Shown in pieces: positions 24,753 to 34,465 of a DNA stretch of 64,000 bases. Below the pieces are notes generated by a model. It did no database searches. It worked only from the letters and a program-made list of their open reading frames with translations, and was not told where the DNA came from. Positions within the stretch are counted from its first letter, which is position 1. Every line of letters starts with the position of its first letter. The stretch comes from Limibacter armeniacum (GTDB lineage: Bacteria > Bacteroidota > Bacteroidia > Cytophagales > Flammeovirgaceae). Location: the NCBI RefSeq assembly GCF_036880985.1, contig NZ_JBAJNO010000009.1, forward strand, positions 2,888,501 through 2,952,500, in the 5' to 3' direction. The position numbers were made by a program, and so were the translations under genes.

Positions 24753-26900
24753 TTATAATTTAAACCCTATTACCAAAATGTCATCGGTTTGTTTCTCGTT
24801 ACCGAATTTAATCCATCGTTCAAGCTCTACTTCGAGCAAATGGTGTTGCTGTGCCATAGGCTGTTGATGGAGGTGCTTGATAAATCGTCTGAAGTTTCGA
24901 GACAGATATTTCTTTTTATTAGGGCCTCCAAACTGATCCTGATATCCATCTGAATAGATATAGCAGTGAGTAGGTATTGAAATATCGATGATATGTTTTT
25001 TGAAAGCAGCTTTTTTATCCTGCTTAAGGTGAAGACCGATGCTAGCAGGAGTACCTTTGATAATATATTGCTGGTTATCTTGGAAGTAAACTAATGGGTT
25101 ACGAGCTCCCGCAAATTCCATTGTCTTGTTTTGTTGGTCGATTACAACAATAGTAATATCCATCCCATCATTATTGCCTGTAGTAGCTTGTTGTAACGCT
25201 GTATGTACACGTTCATCCAGCATTGTCAAAATCTGTTCAGGACAAAGTATTTTGGCGCCAGTAATAATATCAGAAAGTATTTGGGAGCCAATCATACTCA
25301 TCAATGCTCCTGGAACACCATGTCCTGTACAGTCAGCTGCTATAATGACTGTTTTTCCCTCAACTTGTTCACACATATAGAAGTCACCAGACACGATATC
25401 CCTTGGCTTGAACATAATAAAATGATCATTACCTAAAGCTGTATCTAGAACCTGTTGGGAAGGTAGCATGGCATGCTGTATTTTCTTTGCATAGTTGATG
25501 CTCGACTTGACTTCCTCATTGTGCTTTTTCAGGTCTTCTTTTTGCTTTTCAATCTGATTGTTTTGAGCATTCAACTCATCATTGGCTTCCTGAAGCTCCA
25601 AAGTTCGTTCAGCTACTATACCTTCAAGGTTTTGGTTAGTGATATTAAGCGTATGCGTTAGGCGCTCGTTCTCTTCAAAGGCTGATGAATATCGATAAGA
25701 GAGAAGAAATGCCTGAGAAAAGAAGAAGATAAAGAAGCCAACTCCCATCATATTCATGGTATTGATCATATCCTGACTGTATAGGATATCGTTACCCGCC
25801 ATAATGATGAAAATAATAATACTGACAAGGAATGTTAGTGCTCCTTTGCGCTTTCGCTTATAGGCCATTATTCCTGAATATATACTGTAAATGAATAATG
25901 GTAATAGAGTAAACTGTGAAACAATAACTGTATATGAGAATACCGAAAGGTCAAAGAATAAGATAACAGAACAGAATAACAGTACTTTGATGCCTGCTAG
26001 CTTTACGACAAGTGACGAATATTCATCAGGAAAGACAGCTCTTACATATGCAGGGATTGTCACCATAGGAATACAATAGGTCAAGTACTCTGTTTTAACA
26101 ATCCATTCCCAGTCCAAATTAGGGAAGATGGTCCCCATTAGGTATTCACTGGTAGAAATGACTCTAAAAGCCATAACGAAGCAAGTTACACCAAAGTAAA
26201 AAGCTCCTCTTTCCACCTTTCTGATCAAGTAAAAGCAGATGTGGTACAATGCCATTACGATCATACTTCCAAAGAGGAAGATATCCATTACGATTGCAAT
26301 GTCACGGGCTTGTTGAATTTGGGCGGCATTCCCCAATACAAAGCGTTGCCAAGTACCCCCTTTACGGTGATGGTAGTTGGAAATCTGTAATATAAATTCA
26401 ACTTCGTTACTATCTGTTTCAAATGTGACATCAAGCGGTTTGTAACCTCCTTGTCCTTCCTTCGGGTCTGCTGATACCGTACCGTTACTGCAAAGTAACT
26501 TTCCATTGGCATAAAGGCGATATGCTGTAGAGACAGTCAGAATCTTTAGCCCCAGCTTGTGAGGAGTGTTATTGTTTAGGAGTAGTTTGGTTCTGTAGGT
26601 TGCATATCCGACACCAGAGAGTGTGTCTCCGTTCACTACTTTACCATTCCATAGCTCAGGGATGTCGATGTAAGTTGGGGTAGGGGTTTCACCTTTGAAA
26701 TCTTTGCTGTAGAGTAAATGTTTCCAATAGAATTCCCATTCGCCTTCAAGTTCTATGGTACCAGTTTTACTGAAATCAGTATCACGAAGATCCAATACAC
26801 CTTTTTGAATGGTAGGCGCCATATTACTCCGATTACCGAAGCATATAGCAATACTGAAAAGTAGCAGTATAAGGGTTGTAATAAAATGCCTGAAGTTCAT
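24753..26900 (-). CDS. 7TM-DISM receptor with SpoIIE/PP2C phosphatase output
   Basis: A 715-residue membrane signalling protein. A signal peptide (1-22) is followed by a periplasmic sensory domain of the 7TMR-DISM type (about 30-195, with GTIELEGEWEFYWKHLL and LKILTVSTAYRLYANGKLL). About seven hydrophobic helices follow (200-400). A coiled coil (about 410-475, ELQEANDELNAQNNQIEKQKE) leads to a SpoIIE-type serine phosphatase (about 480-715) with FIMFKPRDIVSGDFY, IIAADCTGHGVPGALMSMIG, FAGARNPLVYF and YIYSDGYQDQFGG. These give the metal-binding aspartates of PP2C enzymes. It probably dephosphorylates an anti-sigma antagonist-like partner; none is encoded nearby. Confidence 0.9.
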   Translation of the reverse strand: MNFRHFITTLILLLFSIAICFGNRSNMAPTIQKGVLDLRDTDFSKTGTIELEGEWEFYWKHLLYSKDFKGETPTPTYIDIPELWNGKVVNGDTLSGVGYATYRTKLLLNNNTPHKLGLKILTVSTAYRLYANGKLLCSNGTVSADPKEGQGGYKPLDVTFETDSNEVEFILQISNYHHRKGGTWQRFVLGNAAQIQQARDIAIVMDIFLFGSMIVMALYHICFYLIRKVERGAFYFGVTCFVMAFRVISTSEYLMGTIFPNLDWEWIVKTEYLTYCIPMVTIPAYVRAVFPDEYSSLVVKLAGIKVLLFCSVILFFDLSVFSYTVIVSQFTLLPLFIYSIYSGIMAYKRKRKGALTFLVSIIIFIIMAGNDILYSQDMINTMNMMGVGFFIFFFSQAFLLSYRYSSAFEENERLTHTLNITNQNLEGIVAERTLELQEANDELNAQNNQIEKQKEDLKKHNEEVKSSINYAKKIQHAMLPSQQVLDTALGNDHFIMFKPRDIVSGDFYMCEQVEGKTVIIAADCTGHGVPGALMSMIGSQILSDIITGAKILCPEQILTMLDERVHTALQQATTGNNDGMDITIVVIDQQNKTMEFAGARNPLVYFQDNQQYIIKGTPASIGLHLKQDKKAAFKKHIIDISIPTHCYIYSDGYQDQFGGPNKKKYLSRNFRRFIKHLHQQPMAQQHHLLEVELERWIKFGNEKQTDDILVIGFKL

Positions 26901-27038
26901 TCGTATAGTAAAAAAAGGATAGTTATTAGTTTAGCTGGGTAAAAATAGTATTAATTGGGTGAAATCCTGTGTTTTATAAGGAAGGAATAATGTTATTTAT
27001 AAAAAATACCTGATGTTATATGGTTTTGGGGTATTAGG

Positions 27039-27887
27039 TTAAGCTGTAACCAAAGAAGTAGTCTTGTTTAAAGGGAGTTCTTCTGTACGCTTTCTGAGAT
27101 AGTCCCTCAGCTTTTTAAGGTCATCATATTGTTGGATTGTATCTGCGGTGATAGGCTCTCCAATATGAAATCGGATACTACCATTTTTCTTTCTGACAAA
27201 TTCTCCAGGTATCATCATAGTTCTAAAAGCAGGGTGTAGTTTGCCCAATAGGTGAAATAACTGACTGTTTTGCCCTTCAAAAAATACAGGGACAATAGGC
27301 ACACCTGCTTGTTGGATTAGCTTAATGGAAGAAATGCCCCATTCTTTATCTCTGGCAGGGGTATTGAGACCATCATAAGTGGTCGCTACTTCACCTGCTG
27401 GAAACAGTCCTACAGGTAATCCTTTTTCTAGTGCTTGTAGAACTTTTGTACCTGCCCCCATTCGTTTTGGTCCTTTTCTGTCAAAAGGGTTCACTTCAAT
27501 TATATAAGGCTCAAAGTGCTTGACCAACTTCAGTAAGAAGTTACCCGTGACCATAAATCCAGGTCGTATTTTATTTATCCTATTTAGTAAAATCAATCCA
27601 TCCCAAAAGCCAAAAGGATGGTTCGAGATCATAATAAAGGGACCGTATTCAGGAACGTTGTTTTCGCCCTTTATGTGTACTTCAAGGTTTTGCATGTTGA
27701 GCGCTTCGTCAATGAGACCGACCCCATCTAGCCCTAAGTGCGCCACTTCTTGGTACATTCGGTTGATGCGGTTTACACCCAACAGTTTCATCACTAGTTG
27801 GGCTATAAACCTTGGTACACCTAGTTGTTGGCTTATATCTTTAGTCCTTATTATTTCCGTCATCATTTTTTCTCCAGTTCGATTCAT
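27039..27887 (-). CDS. Lysophospholipid acyltransferase family protein (hemolysin/OlsA-like)
   Basis: A 282-residue acyltransferase. Its HX4D motif is in ISNHPFGFWDGLILL (about residues 90-104) and its second motif is GLFPAGEVATTYDG (FPAGE-type). A third block is AGVPIVPVFFEGQNSQ. The FPAGE form is typical of the group related to ornithine-lipid acyltransferase OlsA and 'hemolysin' PlsC-like proteins rather than canonical PlsC. No OlsB N-acyltransferase domain is fused or adjacent. The start is the ATG at 27887; ATGs at 27866 and 27863 are alternatives. It stands alone. Confidence 0.82.
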   Translation of the reverse strand: MNRTGEKMMTEIIRTKDISQQLGVPRFIAQLVMKLLGVNRINRMYQEVAHLGLDGVGLIDEALNMQNLEVHIKGENNVPEYGPFIMISNHPFGFWDGLILLNRINKIRPGFMVTGNFLLKLVKHFEPYIIEVNPFDRKGPKRMGAGTKVLQALEKGLPVGLFPAGEVATTYDGLNTPARDKEWGISSIKLIQQAGVPIVPVFFEGQNSQLFHLLGKLHPAFRTMMIPGEFVRKKNGSIRFHIGEPITADTIQQYDDLKKLRDYLRKRTEELPLNKTTSLVTA

Positions 27888-27985
27888 ACCAATAGCCTAA
27901 AACAAAAGGTTATCAGTAATGGTAACAGATTACAAAGGTGGTTAATGGGTGTTAATGCATAGTGAATGCTAAAACAATATCTTAT

Positions 27986-28021
27986 GAAAAAAGCCCCTAA
28001 CAGGTAACTGATTAGAGGCTT
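27986..28021 (-). terminator. Terminator of the 11-repeat protein gene
   Basis: AAGCCCCTAA pairs with TTAGAGGCTT (one mismatch), and the minus strand then reads six T. It lies 31 bp past the stop at 28052. Confidence 0.7.
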
Positions 28022-28051
28022 CTTTGTATAAGGTATTTAAATATTAAAAAA

Positions 28052-31000
28052 CTAGTAAACCATTATTTGTCCGGGTAGCGGTTTGGATATATTCCCTGCA
28101 TCATCCTTGAACCTTACATAAACTTTCTGAAGTCCTTCTCCAGCCATGTTCCAATCCATTTCTCGGAAATAGGGACTCCATTCTTTCCCCTCAAAGTTCT
28201 GACTATTGGATAACTGCATATATCGGGCATCTTTAGAAACGTTGGTAAAAACTTTTACGCTTGTCCCATCTACAGCAGTAGCACCTTTGTTTAGGTTTAT
28301 TTCATAGAGAATAGGATGTTCAGTGTCCAATAATATATTACCTCTAATCACTTCTGATTCGTTTCCTGCTTTATCTCTGAACTTGGCATATACAGATACA
28401 GGTCCATCTACAACACCTAGAGTCCAGTTCTTGGCAGTACTGAATGGCTCCCATTTGGAAGGGTGTGCAAATCCTGGAGTATTACTAATGATCATCTCAT
28501 AAGCATCAGAAGCACTCAGTGTAAGTTGTACTTGTCTTTTATTGGAATAAACATCCCCATTATTAATTACGAGCTCCTGTCCTTGTGGCATACCCCTGTC
28601 CAAGGTGATAGTGATTTTTTCAGCATCAGTTTCATTGCCTGCAAAGTCCATAAACTTGTAGTAGACATCTTTAGCCCCATCACCTTCAGGTAAGTAAATG
28701 TCAACATCTCTTTGGTAAGGGAAATAATGAGCATCGGAGAAATCTCCTGTAAAACTGAATGCTATAATGTGTGCATCCCAAGCAAAAGGCCTGAAGCTTA
28801 CTTTTCGGTCCGTTCTTGTACAGAATAACCCATCTTTTGGCTCCATTCTAGTGTTTTGTGGAGGGTTTTCATCCAATACAATTTTATCTTGAACAATACG
28901 AGAAGAGTTACCTTGTTCATCTCTGAACTGTACATAAACTATTTTTTCACCATCTCCTTGACTCAATGTGAAAGGAGCTTCGGGACCGAATGGGTGCCAT
29001 TTTACATCTTTCCAGTATTTGTCTTCACTGATTCGCATTTCTACAGCATCCATGGAGTGAAGCTTGATATTAACCTCACGTTGGTTAGTGCTTTTGAAAG
29101 TGGGAGTGATTTTAGGCTCCTTTACCGAAGGTTCGATGTAAATTAGGTTTTCTGATGGAGGCACTGCATCGAAGATAATATTCGTGGAAGTTGGCTCAGA
29201 AATATTGCCAGCTACGTCACGGAATCGTGCATAGAGGGTACGTCTTCCTTGCTGACTATTGCGCATGCCATATGTAAAAGGTGTTGGGGTATAGCCTTGC
29301 CATGAAGCATCTCTGAAGTCTTCATACTCACTGACCTGTGTCGCAATAGCATCTTCAGCCTTCAGCGTAACATCCATGTCCTTGTGCAAAAAGATACGTA
29401 ATGTAGGATCAACAGCCTTGGCACTGATGGATGTGTTCTGTGGAGGAGTTGAGTCCAATATGATTTTATCAACAGCTACAGCGCTTTCGGTCATGGTGAT
29501 ACTCCTGTACTTGACATAAATGGTTTTAGGTCCGTCATTGGGAGAAAGTTGCCATGAAGCACTTTCCTGATAGGTTTGCCATTTTCCATTGTTGAAATCA
29601 GGTGTGTTTGATATCATCATTTCGGCAGCATTGTCTGCATGTAAGTGGAGTTCTACCATTCTGTCTTTGTGTGTACAGAATTCAGCATCCTCATTAGCGA
29701 CAACCAATGCAGAGTAAGGTTTAACCATTAGGATAATAGAGTCTGTATAGATGTCACTCAGGTTTCCCGCCTTGTCTTTGAATTGTACCATGACTGTTTT
29801 TGTTCCGCCATTAGGAGACAGGGTAACAGGAATTGGCTTGTGTGAGTAACCTATCCAAGGTGCACTCTGAAAGTCTAGTGAGGTACCAATTTTCATCATA
29901 TAAGCACCTTGGGCACGGGCCTCTACAAAAACTTCATTTTTGAATACACCTTCTTTACCACCTTCAATAGTAATTCCCCCTTCTTGAGGAGGTGTGTTGT
30001 CAAATTCTAGAGAAGCGCTGACAACTTCAGATTCATTGCGTGCAAAGTCACGGAAGATCGCATAAAAATGTTTTGTACCTGTGTTTTCTGTATCGCTGAA
30101 AGACCATGGCTTTTCAGTTTGATAAGGCTCCCATTCTATTTCAGTTAAATCAGGTGAGTTGGAGACTTTCATCTCATGAGCATAACGAGCAAAAATATTC
30201 AACGTGACATTATTCATGTTGGTCAATTGCTCTTCTGGGTCTATGGTGATACGTCCATCCAGTGGAGGTTCTTTATCTACGATATATGGAACAGTAACTG
30301 TTTCGGAAATATTACCAGCCTTATCACGGAAGCGCGCATAAACACGTCTGAGTGGTTCTGCATTGAGCAAGGTGTCAGGTTTCCACTGGTCTATATATTC
30401 ATAATAGATTTGCCACTTTTGGTCACGAAAGCTTGGGCGGTTACTGACCATCATAAACTTGGCATCACTGGCAAGCAAGTGCAAATCAAGTGTGTGATGT
30501 TTGGCATTCAGATAATAAGTATTGGTAATGCTGTCCAAAACAAGGTCTTCATTGAGAATTTCAATAAACTTTGCAGTAGGAGCTTTTGTATCAAGTACCA
30601 TTCTTGTTTTTACAGCTTCTGACACATTACCTGCTTGGTCCCTGAATTTGACATAAACATATTTGGTTCCGTCTCCCATAGGTAACTGCCAGTTTTTAAA
30701 CTGTGTTTTGTATGGTATCCACTCCACAGTTGTAAATAACTCGGAATTACTCAAAGTCATCTGGTAGGCATCTTCTGACTTGATTTCAAGGTCTACATAG
30801 ATCGAGTTAACATATATACCATGTGGATTTCGAATACTACCGCTAGAAGGAGGTGTTCTATCCACATTGACATCAGCTGCGTAAATTTCAGAGAGTGTAT
30901 TGTTTTTGAGTCTGAATTGGACAAATACCAATTTAGGACCTTCTCCGTCAGACAGCGTCCAAGTAAGTTCCGTAGCAAAAGGCTGCCATTTTGTGTTTTT

Positions 31001-31177
31001 GAAGTCATGGTCTTCACTTAGGCGCATTTCAGAGGCACCCGAAAAGCGAATTTTGACATCTACCAATGAAAAATTGGTATCTGACTGACCATTGTTTAGC
31101 GTAATCACCTCTTGAGTGAAAGCAGTTGGGGCAAGCAGTGTAATTAAAAGAGTTAGCGTAAGCCAAAAGCGTTTCAT
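28052..31177 (-). CDS. Secreted protein of eleven Ig-like repeats, unknown function
   Basis: 1041 residues: a signal peptide (1-21, LTLTLLITLLAPTAFT), then eleven repeats of about 90 residues filling the whole chain. Each unit has 'DA.eM.iSN..dF....W.PY', then 'W.L..GDG.K.VYVKFRD.AGN.SE', then 'I.LD..PP'. Examples are EMMISNTPDFNNGKWQTY, VYVKFRDQAGNVSEAV and IILDSTPPQNTS. The core VKFRDxAGNxSE is common in bacterial Ig-like surface proteins. There is no LPXTG, T9SS C-terminal domain or lipobox, so it is predicted periplasmic or exported by an unseen route. Start 30 bp after the alkB stop suggests cotranscription with that gene. Confidence 0.8.
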   Translation of the reverse strand: MKRFWLTLTLLITLLAPTAFTQEVITLNNGQSDTNFSLVDVKIRFSGASEMRLSEDHDFKNTKWQPFATELTWTLSDGEGPKLVFVQFRLKNNTLSEIYAADVNVDRTPPSSGSIRNPHGIYVNSIYVDLEIKSEDAYQMTLSNSELFTTVEWIPYKTQFKNWQLPMGDGTKYVYVKFRDQAGNVSEAVKTRMVLDTKAPTAKFIEILNEDLVLDSITNTYYLNAKHHTLDLHLLASDAKFMMVSNRPSFRDQKWQIYYEYIDQWKPDTLLNAEPLRRVYARFRDKAGNISETVTVPYIVDKEPPLDGRITIDPEEQLTNMNNVTLNIFARYAHEMKVSNSPDLTEIEWEPYQTEKPWSFSDTENTGTKHFYAIFRDFARNESEVVSASLEFDNTPPQEGGITIEGGKEGVFKNEVFVEARAQGAYMMKIGTSLDFQSAPWIGYSHKPIPVTLSPNGGTKTVMVQFKDKAGNLSDIYTDSIILMVKPYSALVVANEDAEFCTHKDRMVELHLHADNAAEMMISNTPDFNNGKWQTYQESASWQLSPNDGPKTIYVKYRSITMTESAVAVDKIILDSTPPQNTSISAKAVDPTLRIFLHKDMDVTLKAEDAIATQVSEYEDFRDASWQGYTPTPFTYGMRNSQQGRRTLYARFRDVAGNISEPTSTNIIFDAVPPSENLIYIEPSVKEPKITPTFKSTNQREVNIKLHSMDAVEMRISEDKYWKDVKWHPFGPEAPFTLSQGDGEKIVYVQFRDEQGNSSRIVQDKIVLDENPPQNTRMEPKDGLFCTRTDRKVSFRPFAWDAHIIAFSFTGDFSDAHYFPYQRDVDIYLPEGDGAKDVYYKFMDFAGNETDAEKITITLDRGMPQGQELVINNGDVYSNKRQVQLTLSASDAYEMIISNTPGFAHPSKWEPFSTAKNWTLGVVDGPVSVYAKFRDKAGNESEVIRGNILLDTEHPILYEINLNKGATAVDGTSVKVFTNVSKDARYMQLSNSQNFEGKEWSPYFREMDWNMAGEGLQKVYVRFKDDAGNISKPLPGQIMVY

Positions 31178-31207
31178 TCTATCAAATTGGTTTAAGCAAA
31201 GAGCCTG

Positions 31208-32266
31208 TTAATACTCCGTAGCTTTGTTGAGTGTTCTAATTTTTGGATGCATTACACCAAACCAGATTGGAGGTAATAATGCTAATAGCATCATGCCTGG
31301 ATAGCCAGTAGGCATTTGTGGACTATTTTCATGGTGTCGGAGAATCGGGTATTTACGGCTTGCAATATAATGATGGTCAGAATGTCTGGAAAGTTCAAAA
31401 AGCAATAGCCTCCCAATCAAGTGATTTGAGTTCCACGAATGATGAGGCTGTACCCTTTCGTATCTGCCATTGGTCGTAGCCTTTCTATTAAGACCATAAT
31501 GCTCAATGTAATTGACAGTTTCGAGTAGCAAAAAACCGATAACCGCAGCACCAATAAAGCAACAAACAGCTTTTAATCCCCAAATGATGCCAACAGTTAT
31601 AACGAAGATCATTTGGATTAATTGAAATAACAGCATCTGATTGGAAAGAGAAAAACTGCTTTTGCCGTTTTGCCTCAGCTTTTTATGTTCCAATTGCCAT
31701 GCCGAAAGGTAGCCAAATATGACAGACCTGAACCAAAAGACGTACAATGCTTCTCCATATCGGGCGGAGGCAGGGTCTTTTTCTGTAGCTACATGCTTAT
31801 GATGACCTCGGTTGTGCTCAATATAAAAATGCATATATAGTGAAGTAAGCAGCAGTATTTTAGCCATCAGCTTGTCAAAGGGTTTTGATCTGTGACCTAA
31901 TTCATGGGCGATGTTGATACCAAATCCACCACACATTAGTCCCATAGAAAGGGTGCATCCGACCAGTTCATACCCTGTTAGATCGGATTGGACAATGGTG
32001 AAGAAGTAAAAGAGCAAAATGTACTGGATGGGAACCGAAAGGTAAAGAAGCCAATCATACAACAAATCTTTTTGAACTAATGCCTCCTCTGTTTTGGTCA
32101 AGTTTGAGGTTGAAGGGGAAATAAGCAGCTCTACAATTGGGATAACACCAAAAACATATGCCAATGGGAAAAAGGACCAGTAACCTTGCCATATAAAGGC
32201 TATGGATACAGATACAGGAAGGCTGAATGCCGACAAGTACTTTAAGGGTCTGAGTCGTCGGTTCAT
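31208..32266 (-). CDS. alkB: AlkB-type alkane 1-monooxygenase (membrane di-iron hydroxylase)
   Basis: A 352-residue integral-membrane fatty-acid-hydroxylase-superfamily protein. It has the AlkB histidine clusters: HELGH (121-125), EHNRGHHKHVATEKDPASAR (from residue 150) and LSRHSDHHYIASRKYP. It also has the AlkB signature NYIEHYGLNR, which separates it from fatty-acid desaturases. It uses O2 and electrons from rubredoxin to hydroxylate the terminal carbon of an alkane or a related aliphatic chain. No rubredoxin or rubredoxin reductase gene is near, so the electron donor must be elsewhere. Length is slightly below the usual 380-400. The start is the ATG at 32266. Confidence 0.88.
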   Translation of the reverse strand: MNRRLRPLKYLSAFSLPVSVSIAFIWQGYWSFFPLAYVFGVIPIVELLISPSTSNLTKTEEALVQKDLLYDWLLYLSVPIQYILLFYFFTIVQSDLTGYELVGCTLSMGLMCGGFGINIAHELGHRSKPFDKLMAKILLLTSLYMHFYIEHNRGHHKHVATEKDPASARYGEALYVFWFRSVIFGYLSAWQLEHKKLRQNGKSSFSLSNQMLLFQLIQMIFVITVGIIWGLKAVCCFIGAAVIGFLLLETVNYIEHYGLNRKATTNGRYERVQPHHSWNSNHLIGRLLLFELSRHSDHHYIASRKYPILRHHENSPQMPTGYPGMMLLALLPPIWFGVMHPKIRTLNKATEY

Positions 32267-32331
32267 GGCTAGTTTGTTTTTGGGTGTTACAGTTGTTGAA
32301 AGCCAAATTAATAATACCAGTGAAAATAGAA

Positions 32332-32364
32332 TAAAAAAAAGCCAACCGATACTTCAGTTGGCTT
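32332..32364 (-). terminator. Terminator of gcvH
   Basis: AAGCCAAC / GTTGGCTT stem with a 10-base loop, followed on the minus strand by eight T. It lies between gcvH and alkB, so the two are largely separate transcripts. Confidence 0.85.
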
Positions 32365-32388
32365 ATAATATTTTTGTTAACTGATGGT

Positions 32389-32772
32389 TTATGCACCTAC
32401 CAGCTCCTGATATGCAGCGCTGTCAAGCAGTTCATCAAGTTGTGACGGGTCAGTTACTTTAACTTTGATCATCCAGCCTTTGCCATATGGATCTGAGTTA
32501 ACCAACTCTGGTGCATCTTCTAACTCTTCGTTCAGTTCAGCGATCTCACCTGTAATTGGCATAAACAGGTCAGAAACAGCTTTTACTGCTTCAACAGAAC
32601 CGAATACTTCTCCTGTTTCAACCTCGTCCTCTTCTTCAGAAGTGATGTCAACATACACAATATCACCCAATTCTTTTTGAGCAAAGTCAGTGATGCCAAT
32701 GTAAGCGTACTCACCTTCTACTCTAATCCATTCGTGGTCTTTTGTGTACTTCAATGCTTCAGGGAAATTCAT
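32389..32772 (-). CDS. gcvH: Glycine cleavage system H protein
   Basis: A 127-residue lipoyl-carrier protein that shuttles the aminomethyl group between the P, T and L proteins of the glycine cleavage complex. The lipoylated lysine is K64 in [14 protein letters not shown]. The N-terminal [20 protein letters not shown] and the [12 protein letters not shown] block are standard. The length is normal. The start is the ATG at 32772. No gcvP or gcvT is in the window. Confidence 0.96.
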   Translation of the reverse strand: MNFPEALKYTKDHEWIRVEGEYAYIGITDFAQKELGDIVYVDITSEEEDEVETGEVFGSVEAVKAVSDLFMPITGEIAELNEELEDAPELVNSDPYGKGWMIKVKVTDPSQLDELLDSAAYQELVGA

Positions 32773-33250
32773 GATCGTATCTTTATGGTTTGAATTTGTA
32801 AAGTGTTTCAGCGTTTGTATTCCTTACAGACTGGCAGCATTGTGTTTGTGTTTGAAACAGTTCACTTTGCAGCAGTGGGGAAATAGCGCACCAAAGAAAC
32901 ATATATTCACCATAAGAAACAAGAGGCTATAATGTGTGGTTCAACCCCTCAAGAATGCATCATAATACTTAGTTAAGCAATTACAGAAACCTACTGGAAG
33001 ACAAGTATGTTAAATTCAGTATTTTGCGGATAAAATAGGACTTATTTTAGAGTGGATAGATTTGAAAAGGAGATGATCAATAATTGCATTCGGAAATTTG
33101 AGTCAATATTTTTAATAAAACTTGGAATAAAGCATCTTTACCGCATAGTGTGATTTTGATATAATTGCAAGCTGGCGAAGTTTTTGTAATAACAGCCCGC
33201 ATTTTGAAATAGAAGAAGGAAAAACATCTTTGCAATTTTTTGAGTGTTGT
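32773..33250. other. Non-coding interval between gcvH and dxr
   Basis: 478 bp between divergent genes. No full promoter match was found; a near match (CATCTTTG) lies just before dxr. No hairpin with glycine-riboswitch-like features was recognised upstream of gcvH. Confidence 0.5.
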
Positions 33251-34405
33251 ATGACTAAGAAGAAGATCGCGATCCTAGGCTCTACGGGCTCAATTGGAAC
33301 GCAAGCATTGGAGGTGGTCAGGGCAAACCCTGACAGGTTTGAAGTAGAAGTACTGACGGCAGGTAACAATGTTTCTTTATTGATTGAGCAGAGCAGGGAG
33401 TTTCAGCCTGCTTTTGTCGTTATAGGGAACAGTGCAAAATATACAGAATTAAAGCAGGCATTAAGTGATTTGGAGATCACGGTAATGGCTGGTGAGGAAG
33501 CCTTGGTGGAGGCTATGCAAGCGTGCGAGTCTTCCATGGTACTGACGGCTCTTGTGGGTTATGCTGGTCTGAGACCAACCCTGACTGCTATTGAGGCAGG
33601 AAAGGATATAGCATTAGCTAATAAGGAAACACTGGTTGTGGCTGGTGAATTAGTGATGGCTTTGGCTGCAAAAAAGGGAGTGCAGATTTATCCTGTAGAT
33701 TCAGAGCATTCAGCTATATACCAATGCTTGGTAGGAGAGGCTCATAACCCAATAGAGAAAATCATCTTGACAGCTTCTGGAGGACCTTTTAGGGGGAGAA
33801 CACGTGAGGAGTTGCTGACAGTTACGAAAGAACAGGCACTTAAACACCCAAACTGGGATATGGGAGCCAAGATTACGATTGACTCGGCTTCTTTGATGAA
33901 TAAAGGGTTGGAAGTAATTGAGGCAAAGTGGTTGTTTGACCTGACCCCTTCCCAAATAGATGTAGTGGTTCACCCTCAGTCTATCATTCACTCATTGGTT
34001 CAGTTTGAAGATGGCAGTATCAAGGCACAGTTGGGTTTGCCGGATATGAAGTTGCCAATTCAATACGCATTAGGGTATCCTGAGCGATTGAAGTCAGACT
34101 TTGAGCGTTTCAGCTTTATGGACTATCCAAACCTGACATTTGAGCAACCTGATATGAAGACATTCAGAAATCTCCAACTTGCATTTGACGCTTTGGATCG
34201 TGGCGGTAATATGCCATGTATCTTGAATGCAGCAAATGAGGTGGCAGTTGCTCGTTTCTTGAAAGATGAAATCACTTTCTTACAACTGGCAGAACTGAAT
34301 GAAACTTGCATGAATCAAGTTACATATGTCGGAACTCCAACATTGGAAGATTATATTGCAACAGATAAGGAAACAAGAAGACTGGCTAAAGAAGTTTTAA
34401 GATAA
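33251..34405 (+). CDS. dxr: 1-deoxy-D-xylulose-5-phosphate reductoisomerase
   Basis: A 384-residue NADPH-dependent enzyme forming 2-C-methyl-D-erythritol 4-phosphate, the committed step of MEP isoprenoid synthesis. The NADPH-binding loop is KKIAILGSTGSIG at the N-terminus. The catalytic and metal block is IYPVDSEHSAIYQCL, with LTASGGPFRGRTRE and SLMNKGLEVIEAKWLF. The ATG at 33251 starts exactly before the beta-strand; an upstream TTG (33230) adds seven unlikely residues. It forms an operon with rseP 60 bp downstream, an arrangement found in many bacteria. Confidence 0.96.
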   Translation: MTKKKIAILGSTGSIGTQALEVVRANPDRFEVEVLTAGNNVSLLIEQSREFQPAFVVIGNSAKYTELKQALSDLEITVMAGEEALVEAMQACESSMVLTALVGYAGLRPTLTAIEAGKDIALANKETLVVAGELVMALAAKKGVQIYPVDSEHSAIYQCLVGEAHNPIEKIILTASGGPFRGRTREELLTVTKEQALKHPNWDMGAKITIDSASLMNKGLEVIEAKWLFDLTPSQIDVVVHPQSIIHSLVQFEDGSIKAQLGLPDMKLPIQYALGYPERLKSDFERFSFMDYPNLTFEQPDMKTFRNLQLAFDALDRGGNMPCILNAANEVAVARFLKDEITFLQLAELNETCMNQVTYVGTPTLEDYIATDKETRRLAKEVLR

Positions 34406-34465
34406 ACAGTCTTGGCTTAACTACTATGTTGAGACAGGCTTAATCAAACACAGAACAAAAACAGA

